A stretch of 64,000 bases of DNA, taken from assembly GCA_020073605.1 (NCBI GenBank), contig JAIQEW010000009.1:54195-118194 (forward strand), written 5' to 3'. Under the pieces are notes generated by a model. The model made no database searches, was not told where the DNA came from, and saw only the letters and a program-made list of their open reading frames with translations. Positions 45,641-57,325 of the stretch are shown here, piece after piece. Every line of letters starts with the position of its first letter. Position 1 is the stretch's first letter. The DNA is from Terriglobia bacterium. GTDB lineage: Bacteria; Acidobacteriota; Terriglobia; Acidiferrales; UBA7541. A program made the translations under genes and the position numbers.

Positions 45641-46487
45641 TTTGTCGCTGGCGACTGGCGACGGGGCATCCATTCAGTGCGTTGTTCACTGCGATCAGGA
45701 TTTCATCGATCGTGATCTCGCCATTGCCGCTCCTGTCGCCGGCCGTGCATGCGGATACCGGGGTCGCACCGAGTGCGACGTTGACCATGATGAGCAATTC
45801 ATCGATGGTGACAGCGCCGTCGGCGCGACAGTCGCCGCTGCACGGCGGCCCGGCCGTCGCGGTCGGAGTCGGCGATGCAGTCTGGGTCGGCGTAGCGGTA
45901 GGCGTCGCGGTCGGCGTGTGCATCGCCGTCGGCGTTTGCGTCGGCGTGGGCGTGCGCGAGTGCGTCGCGGTGACAGTCCGGCTGGGGCCCGGCGTAAATG
46001 TGCGCGTCGACGTCGCGCTCGGCGGCGCGGTGAGTGTCCGGGTTGGGGTCGGGGCGTTGGTCACCGTACGCGTCTTGGTCGCCGACGGCGTAGCGGTTGT
46101 GCTCCTCGTCGGCGTCGCCGTGCTCGTCGGTGTCGGCGTCGCCGCCGGGAGAACCCCCGCCCAGAAACCACCGCGGAGAGTGTAGGCACCGGCGCTGAGT
46201 GTACCGGCGTCCGGCTGGCCGGCGGTGTCGCCGACGACGTACGACCCGCCGGTGCGTAGCGTCGCTCCGCCACCATCAACGGTCGACCAAGTGATGTCAT
46301 AGCCACCACCGCTCTGCGCAGCGGCCGGTGCAGCGGCGGTCGCGGCGGCGCCGGCCGATAGGAGAACGAGTGCGACGGCAACGCACCGTCGCATGGTCGG
46401 CTGCAGCGCGCGTTCACCGGTAGATGACGTGCGGCGCGGATGCCGCCACCGATTCAAGAACGAGAGGCCCGCGGAGTGCTCGGTCAT
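45612..46487 (-). CDS. Exported protein with Pro/Thr linker and dockerin-like C-terminus
   Basis: 291 residues from the ATG with GGAGGG six bases upstream; an inner ATG at 46394 ([12 protein letters not shown]) would give a shorter signal peptide. A small beta module ([41 protein letters not shown]) is followed by about 110 residues of Pro/Thr/Arg linker and two EF-hand units ([19 protein letters not shown] and [19 protein letters not shown]). The last residues (QGPVVSNQ) arise from a TGACCAGT-type repeat. First gene of the minus-strand run. Confidence 0.8.
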   Translation of the reverse strand: MTEHSAGLSFLNRWRHPRRTSSTGERALQPTMRRCVAVALVLLSAGAAATAAAPAAAQSGGGYDITWSTVDGGGATLRTGGSYVVGDTAGQPDAGTLSAGAYTLRGGFWAGVLPAATPTPTSTATPTRSTTATPSATKTRTVTNAPTPTRTLTAPPSATSTRTFTPGPSRTVTATHSRTPTPTQTPTAMHTPTATPTATPTQTASPTPTATAGPPCSGDCRADGAVTIDELLIMVNVALGATPVSACTAGDRSGNGEITIDEILIAVNNALNGCPVASRQRQNQGPVVSNQ

Positions 46488-46989
46488 CCTGCACCCTCCT
46501 GTGGCCCCGGTGCGCACCACTGCCACCGGATGTTGAATGTTCCAGCAATACGCGCACCCATGACTGTAGTGGTGACTCTGCGTGCGTTCGAGTGCGCGCG
46601 CGTGTGGCTCGCGGTGCGCCTGATCGCGGTGCACACGCGCAGCGCGCATGGTGACTCTGGCGACGCACAGGACGGAGCCTGATCTCCGTCACTCGCTTCG
46701 CTGCCGGAGTGCTGCTCACGGCGCTGGAACCCGAAGCCATCCCGAGAGTGCAGCGACCGCACTCTGCGGCGAGGCAGCGATGCAGCATGAATTTCCCGGC
46801 GTGCTCCCTTCTTGCGTCCTGCCGATTCGCTGCTTCCGACACTCCGGAATCTCTCTCAACCGTGTGAATCACAACCGGCGGTCATACGGAGAGGCGCCGT
46901 GTCGGTGCTCTCTTCGGCGACGTTGCCGGTCTCGCGGGCCGCGCCCGAAGTCGAGCGGCGCTTCGGCACCTTTGCCGGGTCCGACCTGC

Positions 46990-47583
46990 GGGACCGCAGT
47001 GCGACCGCGTTCGGCTGGCCAAAGACATCGGTGTCGCCGGCTTTGCCGCGCATCTCGTCGCGCGAGGTGACGGGAAACATTGCCTGCGCGGCGAGGATGC
47101 TGTCGAGTCCTGGCGGCAGCGCGTCATGCGCCGGCGTGCTGAAGCCGGTGGCTGTGGTGCCGCTGACGCGCATGTCCCAGAACATGGTCGTCCACAGCGA
47201 GACGCCACGATTGAACACGTCCGTGGCGTTGCGAGGAATCAGCGCGCGGCCCGCACCGAGTGTGCGTGTCGGGCCGCGCCCACTCCCGCCGGTGCCCATC
47301 GACACCGACAGCCCGTCAGCGGTGTGCATGAGCGGATGATGACAGGTAGCGCACGAGATGTCGCGTTGCCGCTCAGTTCCTTGTCGAACATCAGCACACG
47401 CCCCAAGGTAACTTTGGCAGCGTCCGGTTACGGGCCCGGGTCCAACGGCGTGATCTCCGCCGTCTGCATCAGGGGGCGCAGTTGCTGGTCCGACGTCGGC
47501 GGTTGCGAATCGTTGCCGCCACCGCATCCGGCAGCGAGCATGACCAGCCCGGCGGTGAGAACCGTGATGCGTGATCTCTGCAT
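46990..47583 (-). pseudogene. Broken MauG/cytochrome c peroxidase-type lipoprotein gene
   Basis: Starts [20 protein letters not shown] (lipoprotein signal), then EITPLDPGP, an in-frame TAA, and [21 protein letters not shown]. After a one-base deletion the frame shifts into [19 protein letters not shown], the first heme site, and [31 protein letters not shown] and [16 protein letters not shown]. Homology stops after DVFGQPN, so the second heme and at least half of the protein are missing. The stop, frameshift and truncation together make it non-functional. The gaps on both sides (46488-46989 and 47584-48131) hold no gene I can support. Confidence 0.75.
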
Positions 47584-48131
47584 GGCGTCTCCCCTCGCTC
47601 ATCAGGGCGCCGTGGCGCCTCATGCTGTCGCCCCATAGCGGCTCGCTGTGACCGAAGTGTTGCCACGTGTCACCGGTGGTGCTGATGATGATCAGCTCGA
47701 CGTACCGATGAAGATCTCGCCGGCAGTCGTCGTACTCGGCGACGTTCGCGTGCTCTGGTTTCCGACCGTCTGGAATCGCTCTCAGTCGTGTGAATGCGAG
47801 CGCGGCGCGGTGCGTGTAGATGCCGCCTGAGTGCGCGGTGATCTGCATGGCGCGCCATCTGCTGCGCACCATAGTGTCGAACGAGGGCAGGTTATGAACC
47901 ATGCCCGGCATCCAAGGTGGTTCGACAACGGCCCCCGCCGCAGGCGGTGGTTCTGGTTCCATCCCGCCGGCTTCGGAGGTCCGGTTCCGGGCCACCATCG
48001 ATCGCAGTACTCAAGACTGCGGAGAGAGGACTGTGCCCGCACGCGCCAGACCTCTCCCTCGGTCCCTCTCCGACACGGCCGTCGCTCTGGGGTCACCCAC
48101 GCGGGCCCGGCCCGCCAATCAGGAGGTTGGG

Positions 48132-51100
48132 ATGAAAGACCAGCGGCACCGTCGCACGTCGAATTTTTTGCTCGTCGCGGCGATCGTTACGACGATTGCC
48201 GTCAGCCTTGAAAGCAGCCCGGCGGTGGCGGAATTCCACACCTTCTACGTGGCCGCCGACACCTATATCAACTCTTGCAACCCGACCTCCAATTTCGGCA
48301 CGGCCGACGTCATGTACGTCGGGAACGACTTCTCGGAGTTCGTTTGCAAAGCGTGGTTGCTGCTGAAGTTCGATCTGGCGGACTACCCCAGCGGGGCGAC
48401 GTTCCGCGCAGCTACCCTGGGCCTGTACCAGCACAACGAGTACATCGGCGACGGCTTCAGGGCGATCGCCATCCATGCCGCCAGCGACCCCTGGGACGCG
48501 GGTACCGTCAGCTGGAACACGCGCCCAGGCGCGTCGATCTTACTGGTCACTGCCAGTGTCGCTACGGGGAGCGGCTGGCGCGAGTACGATGTTTCGACCC
48601 TTGCACAGCTGTGGCTGGGGGCCGGGGTTGTGAACAAAGGGTTCGTCATCACGGAGGACCCGCACGGCAACTGGATGCGCAGCTATCGTACCATCGACTA
48701 CGGCACCGGTCTGTACCGGGCGTACCTCGTCGTCAGCTATGACTTGCCGACGCCTACCGCCACGCGCACCCGTACTCCCACACGGACCCCTAGCTTCACT
48801 CGCACAACCACACCGACAGCCACACGCATGGCTACGCGTACTGCCACTCCAACCGTCACGGGAAAGGTTACCTCTACGCCTTCGCGAACCCGGACGGCGA
48901 CGCTGACGCGAACCCGCACCCCAACCCCAACCCGGACGGCCACGCCGACCCTCAAGCCCCCTCCCACAAAGACGGCGACGGCCACCCGAACGCCGTCGCC
49001 GGGTGGTGATCGTGACCAGGACGGCGTGCCGGACGTCCTCGACAACTGTCCCGGCACTGCCAACCCGGATCAGCGGGACACGGACGCAGACGGCCGCGGC
49101 GACGCCTGCGATCCCGATGATGATGGCGATGGAATCGCCGATGAGCAGGACAATTGTCCCCTCGTGCCCAACCCACAGCAGGAAGACGTGGACAAGGACG
49201 GCGTCGGCGATCTTTGCGACCAAGACGGTCCCGGACCCATCGTCGAGGCCACCCTGAAACCGCCACACCCCGTTCTCGGTGATCGCGCCACCTACTCGGT
49301 CCATGCCAGCAACGTCGGCGCTGTCGTGGCGATCCGGATCTTCTTCGACGGCACGGAGGTCCGCCGGTGTGCGGCGGCCCGTTGTGACTTCGTCACGCCG
49401 CCCCTGGTGCAGGATGCATCCCTCGGTGCCATCCTCGTCGCGGAAGCGTCTGTCCGCGTGGAGGGTGTTGTCCCGGCCGGTCCAGTGTTGGCCACCCTCG
49501 ATCGGTTGGGTGTCGACAGCGACGATGACGGTGTGCCCGACGCAGTGGACAACTGTCCAACGGTTCCCAACCCCTCCCAGGATGACAGCGACCATGACGG
49601 GGTGGGCGACAGCTGCGACGCCTGCTGCGTGACCTGCGGCGATACTCCCTTCGGCGCCGAGTACTGCTGCTACCCCGGCGGCACTGGGTGTCGGGAACAG
49701 GTCTCGCACTACGACGCCGACCGCGAGCGCGACGTATACTACTGGGAGGATATCTACGACATGGTCGATGAGAACGGCTGCGGTTGCCGGGATTCCGACG
49801 GCATGGATACTGCCACCCACGGCACGGTGACGCGGGAGGTCGTCGAGGGTTCCCACTGCCGTATCGTTTCCGTTGGTGGCCACAGCCGGACGTTCTGTGA
49901 GCCCGCCCAGAGCACGTGCGAGCAGCCCGGCGACCGCTGCATCGACGACAACACGGTCGAGGAGCGGGTGTGCACCGCGCAAGGGGTGCAGAGCGTTGCC
50001 GTCCATTGCACGTTCGCCTGCGAGTCCGGTCGCTGCACCTGTCCGGATACCGACGGCGGCTGGATGTATTTTCGACAGGGAAGCGTTCTCGACCACACCG
50101 ATTACTGCAGGAGTGTCCCCCGCGCGGACGACCCGGATGTCGTCGACCGGGTCCTGACGGAATACAATTGCGGGCTCGACGCCGCCGGCAACTTCATCGC
50201 CGACCACCGCGAAGTGACGTGCCCGTACGGCTGCGAAGCCGGCGAGTGCCTGTGCGAAGACACTGACGGCGGGATCAATGCAACCGAGTTCGGACACATG
50301 GGCACCGAAGAAGACTCCTGCATCGACAAGCGCCGCCTCTCCGAGGTGTATCCGCAGTTCCACGGCGCCGGCGAAGAGCGGGTGTGCGACGTCATGCGGC
50401 AGGAGATTGAGTGCGAAGGCTCGTGCGTGGATGGCGCCTGTGTCCCCGCCACCTGTGACGACGGGGTGCAAAACCAGGGGGAGGACGACATCGACTGCGG
50501 CGGACCGTGTGACATATCCTGCGACCTCTGCGGCATCGACGAGGATCACCTTCCCAAACGCTTCGACTGGCGGCACTGGAAGGGGCGGTCGTACGTCACG
50601 GAAATCCGCGACCAGGGGATGTGCGGCTCGTGCTGGGCCTACGCCGCCGTGGGGCCCGTGGAGACCAAGTACAACATCCAGTTCACGAGCAGTCTCGTCG
50701 AGGTGGATCTCTCCGAACAGAACCTGCTTTCCGCGTGCGGAACGGGTGATTCGTGCAAAGGGGGCAATAGACTCAAGGCGCTGCGGTACATTCGGGACAC
50801 CGGCATCGTCGACGAGGATTGCTTCGCGGACACGTCCAAAGCGTGCCTGGTAGAGACGGGCGACAACGAGTACGAGTGCGTAGCGGCGTGTGGCGGCGAG
50901 GGCGCCGACACGTGCGCGAACCCACAGGAGTGCCCGGCCGTCTGCGGTGACACGGGCCGCCACGAGTGGGGCAGTCGGACGTGGAGCATCACCGACTACG
51001 ACTATGTGCTCGGCCTGATCAACAGGCGGGAGAAGGTGAAGGACGCCCTGCTGTGCCACGGGCCGCTCGTAGCCCGCTCCTCTGACTGGGACCACGTCGT

Positions 51101-51338
51101 CGCCGTGATCGGCTGGGACAACGACAGCGACATCTGTCGAGACGCGTACGGCAGAAGCGGCTGCTGGATCATCAAGAACAGTCACGGGACGATCAACGAC
51201 TTCGAGGAGGGTCCCGACGGCAGCGATGTGTGGCACGTCGACGGGTTCGCCTACATCCCGTTCGAGGGTCACGAGTACAGCAGCGACATGGAGAACTATG
51301 TCAGGTTCGTCAACACGGTGGAGCCGCCGGCTCCGTGA
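48132..51338 (+). CDS. Exported DNRLRE / TSP3 / papain-like (C1A) cysteine peptidase
   Basis: 1,068 residues. Signal peptide ([22 protein letters not shown]), DNRLRE module (about 30-205), Pro/Thr/Arg linker, thrombospondin type 3 calcium repeats ([20 protein letters not shown] and others), and a Cys-rich middle. The C-terminal C1A peptidase has oxyanion Gln828 and nucleophile Cys834 in [14 protein letters not shown], His988 in [12 protein letters not shown] and Asn1016 in [10 protein letters not shown]. All catalytic residues are present, so it should be active after export. There is no obvious pro-peptide, but the TSP3 and Cys-rich parts may act as one. AGGAGG eight bases before the ATG. 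Confidence 0.9.
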   Translation: MKDQRHRRTSNFLLVAAIVTTIAVSLESSPAVAEFHTFYVAADTYINSCNPTSNFGTADVMYVGNDFSEFVCKAWLLLKFDLADYPSGATFRAATLGLYQHNEYIGDGFRAIAIHAASDPWDAGTVSWNTRPGASILLVTASVATGSGWREYDVSTLAQLWLGAGVVNKGFVITEDPHGNWMRSYRTIDYGTGLYRAYLVVSYDLPTPTATRTRTPTRTPSFTRTTTPTATRMATRTATPTVTGKVTSTPSRTRTATLTRTRTPTPTRTATPTLKPPPTKTATATRTPSPGGDRDQDGVPDVLDNCPGTANPDQRDTDADGRGDACDPDDDGDGIADEQDNCPLVPNPQQEDVDKDGVGDLCDQDGPGPIVEATLKPPHPVLGDRATYSVHASNVGAVVAIRIFFDGTEVRRCAAARCDFVTPPLVQDASLGAILVAEASVRVEGVVPAGPVLATLDRLGVDSDDDGVPDAVDNCPTVPNPSQDDSDHDGVGDSCDACCVTCGDTPFGAEYCCYPGGTGCREQVSHYDADRERDVYYWEDIYDMVDENGCGCRDSDGMDTATHGTVTREVVEGSHCRIVSVGGHSRTFCEPAQSTCEQPGDRCIDDNTVEERVCTAQGVQSVAVHCTFACESGRCTCPDTDGGWMYFRQGSVLDHTDYCRSVPRADDPDVVDRVLTEYNCGLDAAGNFIADHREVTCPYGCEAGECLCEDTDGGINATEFGHMGTEEDSCIDKRRLSEVYPQFHGAGEERVCDVMRQEIECEGSCVDGACVPATCDDGVQNQGEDDIDCGGPCDISCDLCGIDEDHLPKRFDWRHWKGRSYVTEIRDQGMCGSCWAYAAVGPVETKYNIQFTSSLVEVDLSEQNLLSACGTGDSCKGGNRLKALRYIRDTGIVDEDCFADTSKACLVETGDNEYECVAACGGEGADTCANPQECPAVCGDTGRHEWGSRTWSITDYDYVLGLINRREKVKDALLCHGPLVARSSDWDHVVAVIGWDNDSDICRDAYGRSGCWIIKNSHGTINDFEEGPDGSDVWHVDGFAYIPFEGHEYSSDMENYVRFVNTVEPPAP

Positions 51339-51374
51339 GGGGCGGTCGCCCGCAGGCACAGAAACGGAGTGACG

Positions 51375-52106
51375 ATGATGACGACGACTCGACAAATGAT
51401 ACGCACAGCCGCCCTCGCATGCGTCGGACTACCTCTCGTGTTGATCGTCGCGGTCGCTGGTCCGGCGCGTGGAATGCTCAGCCCCGGCGACGCCTACTGC
51501 GCCGCCCTCGGTTACGAACCGATCATCGTGCTCACCAAAAAAGGGGAGAAGGGCATGTGCCGCCTTCCCGATGGGCGGTTCCTCGACGCCATGGCCTTCT
51601 TCACAGGCCGGGTCGGGCTCGACGCCAGCTACTGCGCCAAGCAGGGGCTTGAGGCAAGGCACGTGGAGGATCGCCAGATCTGCGGCAGTTGCACCGTGTG
51701 TGTCATGCCCGATCACAAGCAGGTGCGCGTCAGCCAGTTGATGGGCCTCCAGCTGCGCGAGACGACCTGTGGTGACGGCTTGTGCCAGGTGCCCGAGAAC
51801 TCGCAGGTATGCCCGGCCGATTGCCCGAGTGGCGGGGCGGACGAGTTCTGCGACGGCAACAGCGACCACATCTGCGACCCGGACTGCGTGGAGGCGGAGT
51901 TGCCCGATCCCGACTGCGTGGCCTGTTTGGGTGATTGCAACGGCAATGGGGAAGTTACCGTCGACGAGGTGCTGCGTGGCGTCAACATCGCGCTTGGGGC
52001 AGCGCTACTAACTGATTGCCCGTCGTTTGATCGCGACGCGAGCGGCGAGGTCACAGTCAACGAGTTGGTGCAGGCGGTCAGTAACGCCCTGGCCGGTTGC
52101 CAGTAG
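51375..52106 (+). CDS. Exported DUF333-like protein with dockerin-like C-terminus
   Basis: 243 residues. Signal peptide (TAALACVGLPLVLIVAVAGPARG); two DUF333-like Cys/Gly units (YCAALGYEPIIVLTKKGEKG with CRLPDGRFLDAMAFFTG, and a second from YCAKQGLEAR); a Cys-rich stretch (CGDGLCQVPENSQVCPADC); and two EF-hand units (GDCNGNGEVTVDEVLRGVN, RDASGEVTVNELVQAVS). 36 bases after the papain-like gene on the same strand. ACGGAGTG precedes the ATG; a GTG two codons earlier is possible. Confidence 0.75.
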   Translation: MMTTTRQMIRTAALACVGLPLVLIVAVAGPARGMLSPGDAYCAALGYEPIIVLTKKGEKGMCRLPDGRFLDAMAFFTGRVGLDASYCAKQGLEARHVEDRQICGSCTVCVMPDHKQVRVSQLMGLQLRETTCGDGLCQVPENSQVCPADCPSGGADEFCDGNSDHICDPDCVEAELPDPDCVACLGDCNGNGEVTVDEVLRGVNIALGAALLTDCPSFDRDASGEVTVNELVQAVSNALAGCQ

Positions 52107-52285
52107 CGCTCCCTGCGAAGGGAGGGACGCCAATGGGTCATCTTCGCCCATGTGAAGGAAGAATACGGGGCGCTGGTGAGACGGATCGAGGGGGGGCCAA
52201 GTCGCCCTGCGGCCTCGTCATCGGCAACTGCCAGAACTGCCCAGGACGGCGCCCCTTTGCGCCTGTCGCGGCAAGGAGGTCAGTC

Positions 52286-55200
52286 GTGAACCAGCAAGCT
52301 TCTCCCTTCCCACCACCGACAGGTCGAATCAGTACCATTCTGTTGATGCTCCTGCTGCTGGCCACGCCGGCCGGCGCCGCCCAATACACGGTCACAACGA
52401 CGAGAGACAAGAACGATGGGGCGTGCACCCCGGCGGATTGCTCGTTGCGCGAGGCGATCAGTGCCGCCAATGCCACGCCCGAGACCGACGAGATCAACGT
52501 GCCGGCAGGCACGTACGTGCTGAAGCAGGGCGAGCTCGGCATCAGCGGCGATCTCTCACTCGTCGGTGACGGGCCCGACACGACCGTCATCGACGGCAAC
52601 CGAGAGAGCTGGGTGTTCGCCATCACGAATGGCAACGTGAGCATCTCCGCCGTGACCATTCGAAACGGCAAAGGTCGCGACTTCGGCGGCGGTATCTTCG
52701 ACAACGGCAGCGGCAATCTCACGCTCACGAACTGCACGCTGAGCGATAACTCTGCAAGCGGCGAGGGCGGCGCGATCTTCAATGAGTACGGCACGCTGGT
52801 GCTGACGAGCTGCACGCTGAGCGGCAACTCGGCCTTCTATGGCGGCGCCATCCGCAGCTACTACGCCACGTCGAAGCTCACAAACTGCACGCTGAGCGGC
52901 AACTCGGCCGCGTACGGCGCCGCGATCTACAACGTCGGCGGCGCGGCGACGCTGACGAACTGCACGCTGAGCGTGAACTCTGCCAACGTTGACGGCGGTG
53001 GCATCTACAACGAGTACGGCGGCACCGCGACAGTGGCGAGTTCTGTGCTCGCTGGCAACTCGGCGATCTATTCCCGCAACTGCTTTGGAAGTGGGATTAC
53101 CTCTGGCGGATACAATCTCACCGACGACGGCTCGTGCGGACTGACGGGTACGGGGGACCGAGAGGACGTCAACCCGCGGCTCGGCCCGCTCGCCAACAAC
53201 GGCGGCCGTACGCAGACGCACGCACTGCTGGCCGGGAGCCCGGCGATCGACGGGGTCACCGATCCGACCGCCTGCGCCGTGACCACCGACCAGCGCGGCG
53301 CTGCGCGGCCGGCGGACGGCGACGGCGTCGGCGGCGCACGCTGCGATATCGGCGCCTACGAGCTGGGCGCGACGCTGCCGCGATGCGGTAACGGGGTGGT
53401 CGACGCCGGGGAAGAGTGCGACGACGGCAACCTGAACCCGCGCGACGGCTGCACCAACGCGTGCACGCTCTGCGGCAACGGCGCCATTCGCGCCCCCGAG
53501 GAGTGCGACGACGCGAACCGGCAGTCCAACGACGGCTGCGACAGCGCCTGCCATCGCGAGCGCTGCGGCGATGGGACGCGGCAGATTGGCGAGGAGTGCG
53601 ACGACGGCAATCTCGTTAACGGTGACGGTTGTGATGCGAACTGCCGGCCGAGCGGCTGCGGCAATGGCGCCCAGAGCGCCGGCGAGGAATGCGACGACGG
53701 GAACCTCGTCGATGGCGACGGCTGCGACTCGAACTGCCGCCCGACCGGCTGCGGCAACGGTGTCCAAACCACTGGCGAGGAGTGCGATGACGGCAACACG
53801 ATGTCGGAAGATGGCTGCGATAGCCGGTGCCGCCGCGAGTTCTGCCGCGACGGCATCCGGCAGGTGGGCCTCGGCGAGCAGTGCGATGACGGCAACAGCG
53901 TCGACGGCGATGGGTGTGACTCGAACTGCACTCCGACCGGCTGCGGCAACGGTGTCCAAACCGCCGGCGAGGAGTGCGATGACGGCAACACGACGAATGG
54001 CGATGGGTGTGATGCGAACTGCACCGTGACCGGCTGCGGCAACGGCATTGTCACCGCGGGTGAAGCCTGCGATGACGGCAACTCGGTGAACGGCGATGGC
54101 TGCGACGCGAACTGCACCGTGACGGGCTGCGGCAACGGCATCCGAACCGGCAGCGAGGAGTGCGACGACGGGAATCATAACCCCTTCGACGGCTGCACGG
54201 CGGCGTGCAAGCGTTGCGGCAACGGGATCGTGACGCCACCGGAGGAGTGCGACGACGGCAACACCGACCCAGCCGATGGCTGCACCACAGCCTGTACGCT
54301 GTGCGGCAACGGCATCATCACGCTTCCTGAACAATGTGACGATGGCAACTCGATCAGTGGCGACGCGTGCTCCGCAACCTGTACGACGGCGCCCGGCTGC
54401 GGCAACGCAATCCGCGAGGGCGACGAGGAATGCGACGACGGCGGTGTTTGCTCCGGCGGCGCGGACGAGGGCAGCTACTGCAGCGGCCCGGGACAATGCT
54501 CGGGCGGCGAGTGCCAGGCAGTGGGCGGCGACGGCTGCGCCGCCAACTGTACGCTGGAACAGGCCGTCACCGTGCACGTCGTGCCCGGCGTGGTGGAGGA
54601 CGGGGGTCTCAGAGCCGGCACGAGCGGCGTCGTTGTCGACTTTGGTTACCTCTTCAAGGTGCCCCTGCCGTTTGCAACGGCGCACATGACGCTGCGCGTC
54701 GGACGGCTTCGTGGCACGGCGCAAGCCGACGGCATCCCGCTGGCGGCGCGCGTCGCCGACGTGTCGTTCGGACCTATCCCGATCTCGTATTTCGGGTGCG
54801 TGTGCGTCGAGGCCCTGGAAGATCCGGCCCTGGGTGAGGGCGTAGCCGGAGTGGGCTCGGTGACGTGCACCGGCACCCGGCCGGGCGTCGACCTGACTGC
54901 GAGCATCGACCACAACACCAACAACGTTGATCCGCAATGCACGGCCGGAGTCGTCGAAAAGGCAGGGCAGTGCGAGTACGCGATGTGCACGGACGGCAGC
55001 TACCCGGGACGTGCCTGCCGTGATGACCTCGACTGTGGTGGCCCGCACGCCGGCGTGTGCAATGGGCCCGAGACGATCACGCCCACAGGCAGCGGACCCG
55101 TAGGCTCGGCACGTCTCGACCTCCGGCTGCTCACTCGGCACTTCGACTCGTGCTCGGTGGAGACGAGTTCGAAGATTTGCGTGGGTGCCAAGAACGCGGG

Positions 55201-56623
55201 AGCCGAGTGCGGCAGCGACGGTGACTGCCCCGGCGGCCGCTGCGTGCCCGCGAAGGGCGAAGACGGTGTCCCCTGCACCGCAGACGACCCCGTGCCGGGA
55301 GCGTCGAGGATGGAACCTTACTTCGGTGCCCTGTTACCTCTGGACCTCCGTGCCGTCCTGACCACCGGGGTGGCGACGGCGGAGATCCTCGATGCGAACA
55401 ACGACGCGGGCTACCGCCTGGCCGGCGAGGCAACCGGCCTCCCGTTGCGCTGCGACGCGCTCGCGCACGGCGGCTTCGACGGCACCTTGGTAGCCGGGGC
55501 GCCGGGACTGCACGTCACGAGTGGACTCGGAGATGCCGTCACGGCGTTCGTGCTGGCGTTCCGCCTGTGCGGTAACCGTGTCCTCGACGCCGGCGAGGAC
55601 TGCGACACCGGCGGCGAGTCGGCGACCTGCAATGACGACTGCACGCTGGCCGTGTGCGGCGACGGAATGGTCAACCGAAGCAGCGGCGAGCAGTGCGATG
55701 ATGGCAACCGCAACGACAACGACGAGTGTCGCAACGACTGCCGGCCGAACGTCTGTGGCGACGGCGTCATCCGCACCGGCGCCGAGCAGTGCGACGATGG
55801 CAACATCACGGACGGTGATGGCTGCGACTCCAACTGCACGCCAACCGCGTGCGGTAATGGCATCCTGACGGCCGGCGAGCAGTGCGATGACGGCAACACC
55901 GTCTCCGAAGACGGCTGCAGCAGCGGGTGCCGGATCGAGCGCTGCGGCGATGGCGTGCGCCAGGCCGCTCTGGGCGAGCAGTGTGACGACGGCAACGCGC
56001 TGAACGGCGACGGCTGCGACGTCAATTGCACCGTCTCGGCCTGCGGCAACAGCATCATCGCGGCGAGCGAGCAGTGTGATGATGGAAACACCGCGAACGG
56101 TGACTGCTGCTCGTCGGCGTGCAGGTTCGAGTCGGTCGGAGTGCCGTGCTTCGACGGCGACGTTTGCGACGGTGCCGGAAGCTGCGACGGCAGTGGCTGG
56201 TGTGATCGAAGCACGGACACCCCGCTCGAGTGTGAAGACACCAATCCCGAGACGCTCGACTTCTGCGATCCAGCCCACGGCTGTCAGCACATCCGGCCGC
56301 GGGTGTGTACCGGCGATTGCAACCGGAGTGGCAGCGTGACGATCGATGAGCTGATCACCATGGTAAACGTCGCCTTGGAGATCGCGCCTGTATCGAGCTG
56401 TGACGCCGGTGACGCGAACGCCGACGGCGTCATGACGATCGATGAGATCATCACCGCGGTGAACCAGGCGCTGTCCGGGTGTCGGTTCCCGCCGACGCCC
56501 ACGGCGTCGCCGGCCAGACGGCGTCTGGCCGCTACGCCGACGCCAACGGCGCGCCCGGCACCGACAGCGACGCTGACCACGCAGAACGGCCGGCGGTGGA
56601 AGCCGAGTGAAGGACGGCGATGA
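52286..56623 (+). CDS. Exported beta-helix protein with 18 DUF4215-type Cys-rich repeats and dockerin-like C-terminus
   Basis: 1,445 residues. GTG start with a perfect AAGGAGGT five bases upstream. Signal peptide ([17 protein letters not shown]); right-handed beta-helix with [18 protein letters not shown] and repeated [14 protein letters not shown] rungs; a 'choice-of-anchor' type end ([27 protein letters not shown]). Then twelve 'CGNG....GEECDDGN...GDGCDSNC' repeats (about residues 367-755), a non-repeat domain to about 1090, six more repeats to about 1280, and two EF-hand units ([38 protein letters not shown]) with a Pro/Thr/Ala tail. Each Cys-rich repeat also contains Asp/Asn runs that could bind calcium. 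Confidence 0.85.
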   Translation: MNQQASPFPPPTGRISTILLMLLLLATPAGAAQYTVTTTRDKNDGACTPADCSLREAISAANATPETDEINVPAGTYVLKQGELGISGDLSLVGDGPDTTVIDGNRESWVFAITNGNVSISAVTIRNGKGRDFGGGIFDNGSGNLTLTNCTLSDNSASGEGGAIFNEYGTLVLTSCTLSGNSAFYGGAIRSYYATSKLTNCTLSGNSAAYGAAIYNVGGAATLTNCTLSVNSANVDGGGIYNEYGGTATVASSVLAGNSAIYSRNCFGSGITSGGYNLTDDGSCGLTGTGDREDVNPRLGPLANNGGRTQTHALLAGSPAIDGVTDPTACAVTTDQRGAARPADGDGVGGARCDIGAYELGATLPRCGNGVVDAGEECDDGNLNPRDGCTNACTLCGNGAIRAPEECDDANRQSNDGCDSACHRERCGDGTRQIGEECDDGNLVNGDGCDANCRPSGCGNGAQSAGEECDDGNLVDGDGCDSNCRPTGCGNGVQTTGEECDDGNTMSEDGCDSRCRREFCRDGIRQVGLGEQCDDGNSVDGDGCDSNCTPTGCGNGVQTAGEECDDGNTTNGDGCDANCTVTGCGNGIVTAGEACDDGNSVNGDGCDANCTVTGCGNGIRTGSEECDDGNHNPFDGCTAACKRCGNGIVTPPEECDDGNTDPADGCTTACTLCGNGIITLPEQCDDGNSISGDACSATCTTAPGCGNAIREGDEECDDGGVCSGGADEGSYCSGPGQCSGGECQAVGGDGCAANCTLEQAVTVHVVPGVVEDGGLRAGTSGVVVDFGYLFKVPLPFATAHMTLRVGRLRGTAQADGIPLAARVADVSFGPIPISYFGCVCVEALEDPALGEGVAGVGSVTCTGTRPGVDLTASIDHNTNNVDPQCTAGVVEKAGQCEYAMCTDGSYPGRACRDDLDCGGPHAGVCNGPETITPTGSGPVGSARLDLRLLTRHFDSCSVETSSKICVGAKNAGAECGSDGDCPGGRCVPAKGEDGVPCTADDPVPGASRMEPYFGALLPLDLRAVLTTGVATAEILDANNDAGYRLAGEATGLPLRCDALAHGGFDGTLVAGAPGLHVTSGLGDAVTAFVLAFRLCGNRVLDAGEDCDTGGESATCNDDCTLAVCGDGMVNRSSGEQCDDGNRNDNDECRNDCRPNVCGDGVIRTGAEQCDDGNITDGDGCDSNCTPTACGNGILTAGEQCDDGNTVSEDGCSSGCRIERCGDGVRQAALGEQCDDGNALNGDGCDVNCTVSACGNSIIAASEQCDDGNTANGDCCSSACRFESVGVPCFDGDVCDGAGSCDGSGWCDRSTDTPLECEDTNPETLDFCDPAHGCQHIRPRVCTGDCNRSGSVTIDELITMVNVALEIAPVSSCDAGDANADGVMTIDEIITAVNQALSGCRFPPTPTASPARRRLAATPTPTARPAPTATLTTQNGRRWKPSEGRR
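53384..54560 (+). repeat. Twelve tandem DUF4215-type repeat units (about 90 bases each)
   Basis: DNA-level repetition from the Cys-rich repeats, unit about 87-99 bases with near-identical cores (GAGGAGTGCGACGACGG, GAGTGCGATGACGGCAAC). A second block of six lies at 55568-56135. Likely to expand and contract by recombination. Confidence 0.8.
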
Positions 56624-56824
56624 ACGCAAGCCAGACCTCTCCCTCGATCCCTCCGGGATGGAAGAGCAACGACTGGAACAGAACGGCAGCACTACATTCC
56701 CCCTTCCCGCGCCGGGAAGGGGGGCACCATCGCACGTCCGCTGCGCAGCTCCTCGCTCGCGCCTGCTTCGCGCTCGCGCTGGTGAGCGATTGACTTCACG
56801 CGCTGGCCGCGTCAGAGACCACAC

Positions 56825-57187
56825 ATGGAGCTAAACCAACTCGCGGCAGAGGAACAAATTGCGCTGGTGGCACTTCTCGAATTCGTGATCGAGTCCGACG
56901 GACGCGTATCCGAGGACGAGGCCGACCGCATCGACGCGGTGGTTGCGGCGATCGGCGAGGATGCCTATCGCCGGGCGGCTGCGGAGGTTGACCGCCGCTT
57001 TGAAGGCGAGGACGGGCTGCGCGCCTTTCTTCCCACCATCACGCGACAGGCAGCGCGCGATTTGATTTACGGGATCGTTCTCGAAGCTGCAACCAGCGAC
57101 GCCGTCGATGCACACGAGTCGGAGATGCTCGAGTGGGTGGCGAGTGTGTGGCGGATCTCAACCCAGCTCGACGAATCGGAACCGTGA
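56825..57187 (+). CDS. TerB-like small acidic helical protein
   Basis: 120 residues, acidic and all helical. LNQLAAEEQIALVALLEFVIESDGRVSEDEADRI and DAVDAHESEMLEWVASVW fit the TerB/TerB-like fold, in which acidic loops bind metal. No signal peptide, so cytoplasmic. Preceded by a roughly 200-base gap with no evident gene; the start ATG lacks a convincing ribosome site. Confidence 0.65.
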   Translation: MELNQLAAEEQIALVALLEFVIESDGRVSEDEADRIDAVVAAIGEDAYRRAAAEVDRRFEGEDGLRAFLPTITRQAARDLIYGIVLEAATSDAVDAHESEMLEWVASVWRISTQLDESEP

Positions 57188-57325
57188 AGTTGAGTGCCCG
57201 CGCCGGGCGCTGTTCTCAACGCGCCCGCCAGTATGCGGCGCTCACCCACCTGTAGCTGCTGGTACAGGCATGGGCGTTGCGGAACGGTGCGACACTCACG
57301 TATTGCAGAGGGAGAAGGAGACCGC

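Noticed and set aside
47584..48000. Minus-strand open frame continuing upstream of the broken peroxidase gene
   Set aside because: It starts far upstream, has no ribosome site or recognisable motif, and joins the peroxidase remnant only through the frameshift.
48540..51395. Open frame of about 950 codons on the minus strand opposite the papain-like gene
   Set aside because: The plus-strand product has an intact catalytic set and signal peptide; the complement has no recognisable domain or start signal.
53384..54560. Regular repeats of about 90 bases resembling a CRISPR array
   Set aside because: The period is coding: each unit translates to a CGNG...CDDGN...C repeat in one continuous frame, and the spacers are conserved as well as the repeats.
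52556..55141. Long open frame on the minus strand opposite the repeat protein
   Set aside because: It is created by codon bias of the plus-strand gene (Cys/Asp/Gly codons leave the complement free of stops), has repetitive Ala/Val content, and the plus strand carries clear domains and a perfect ribosome site.
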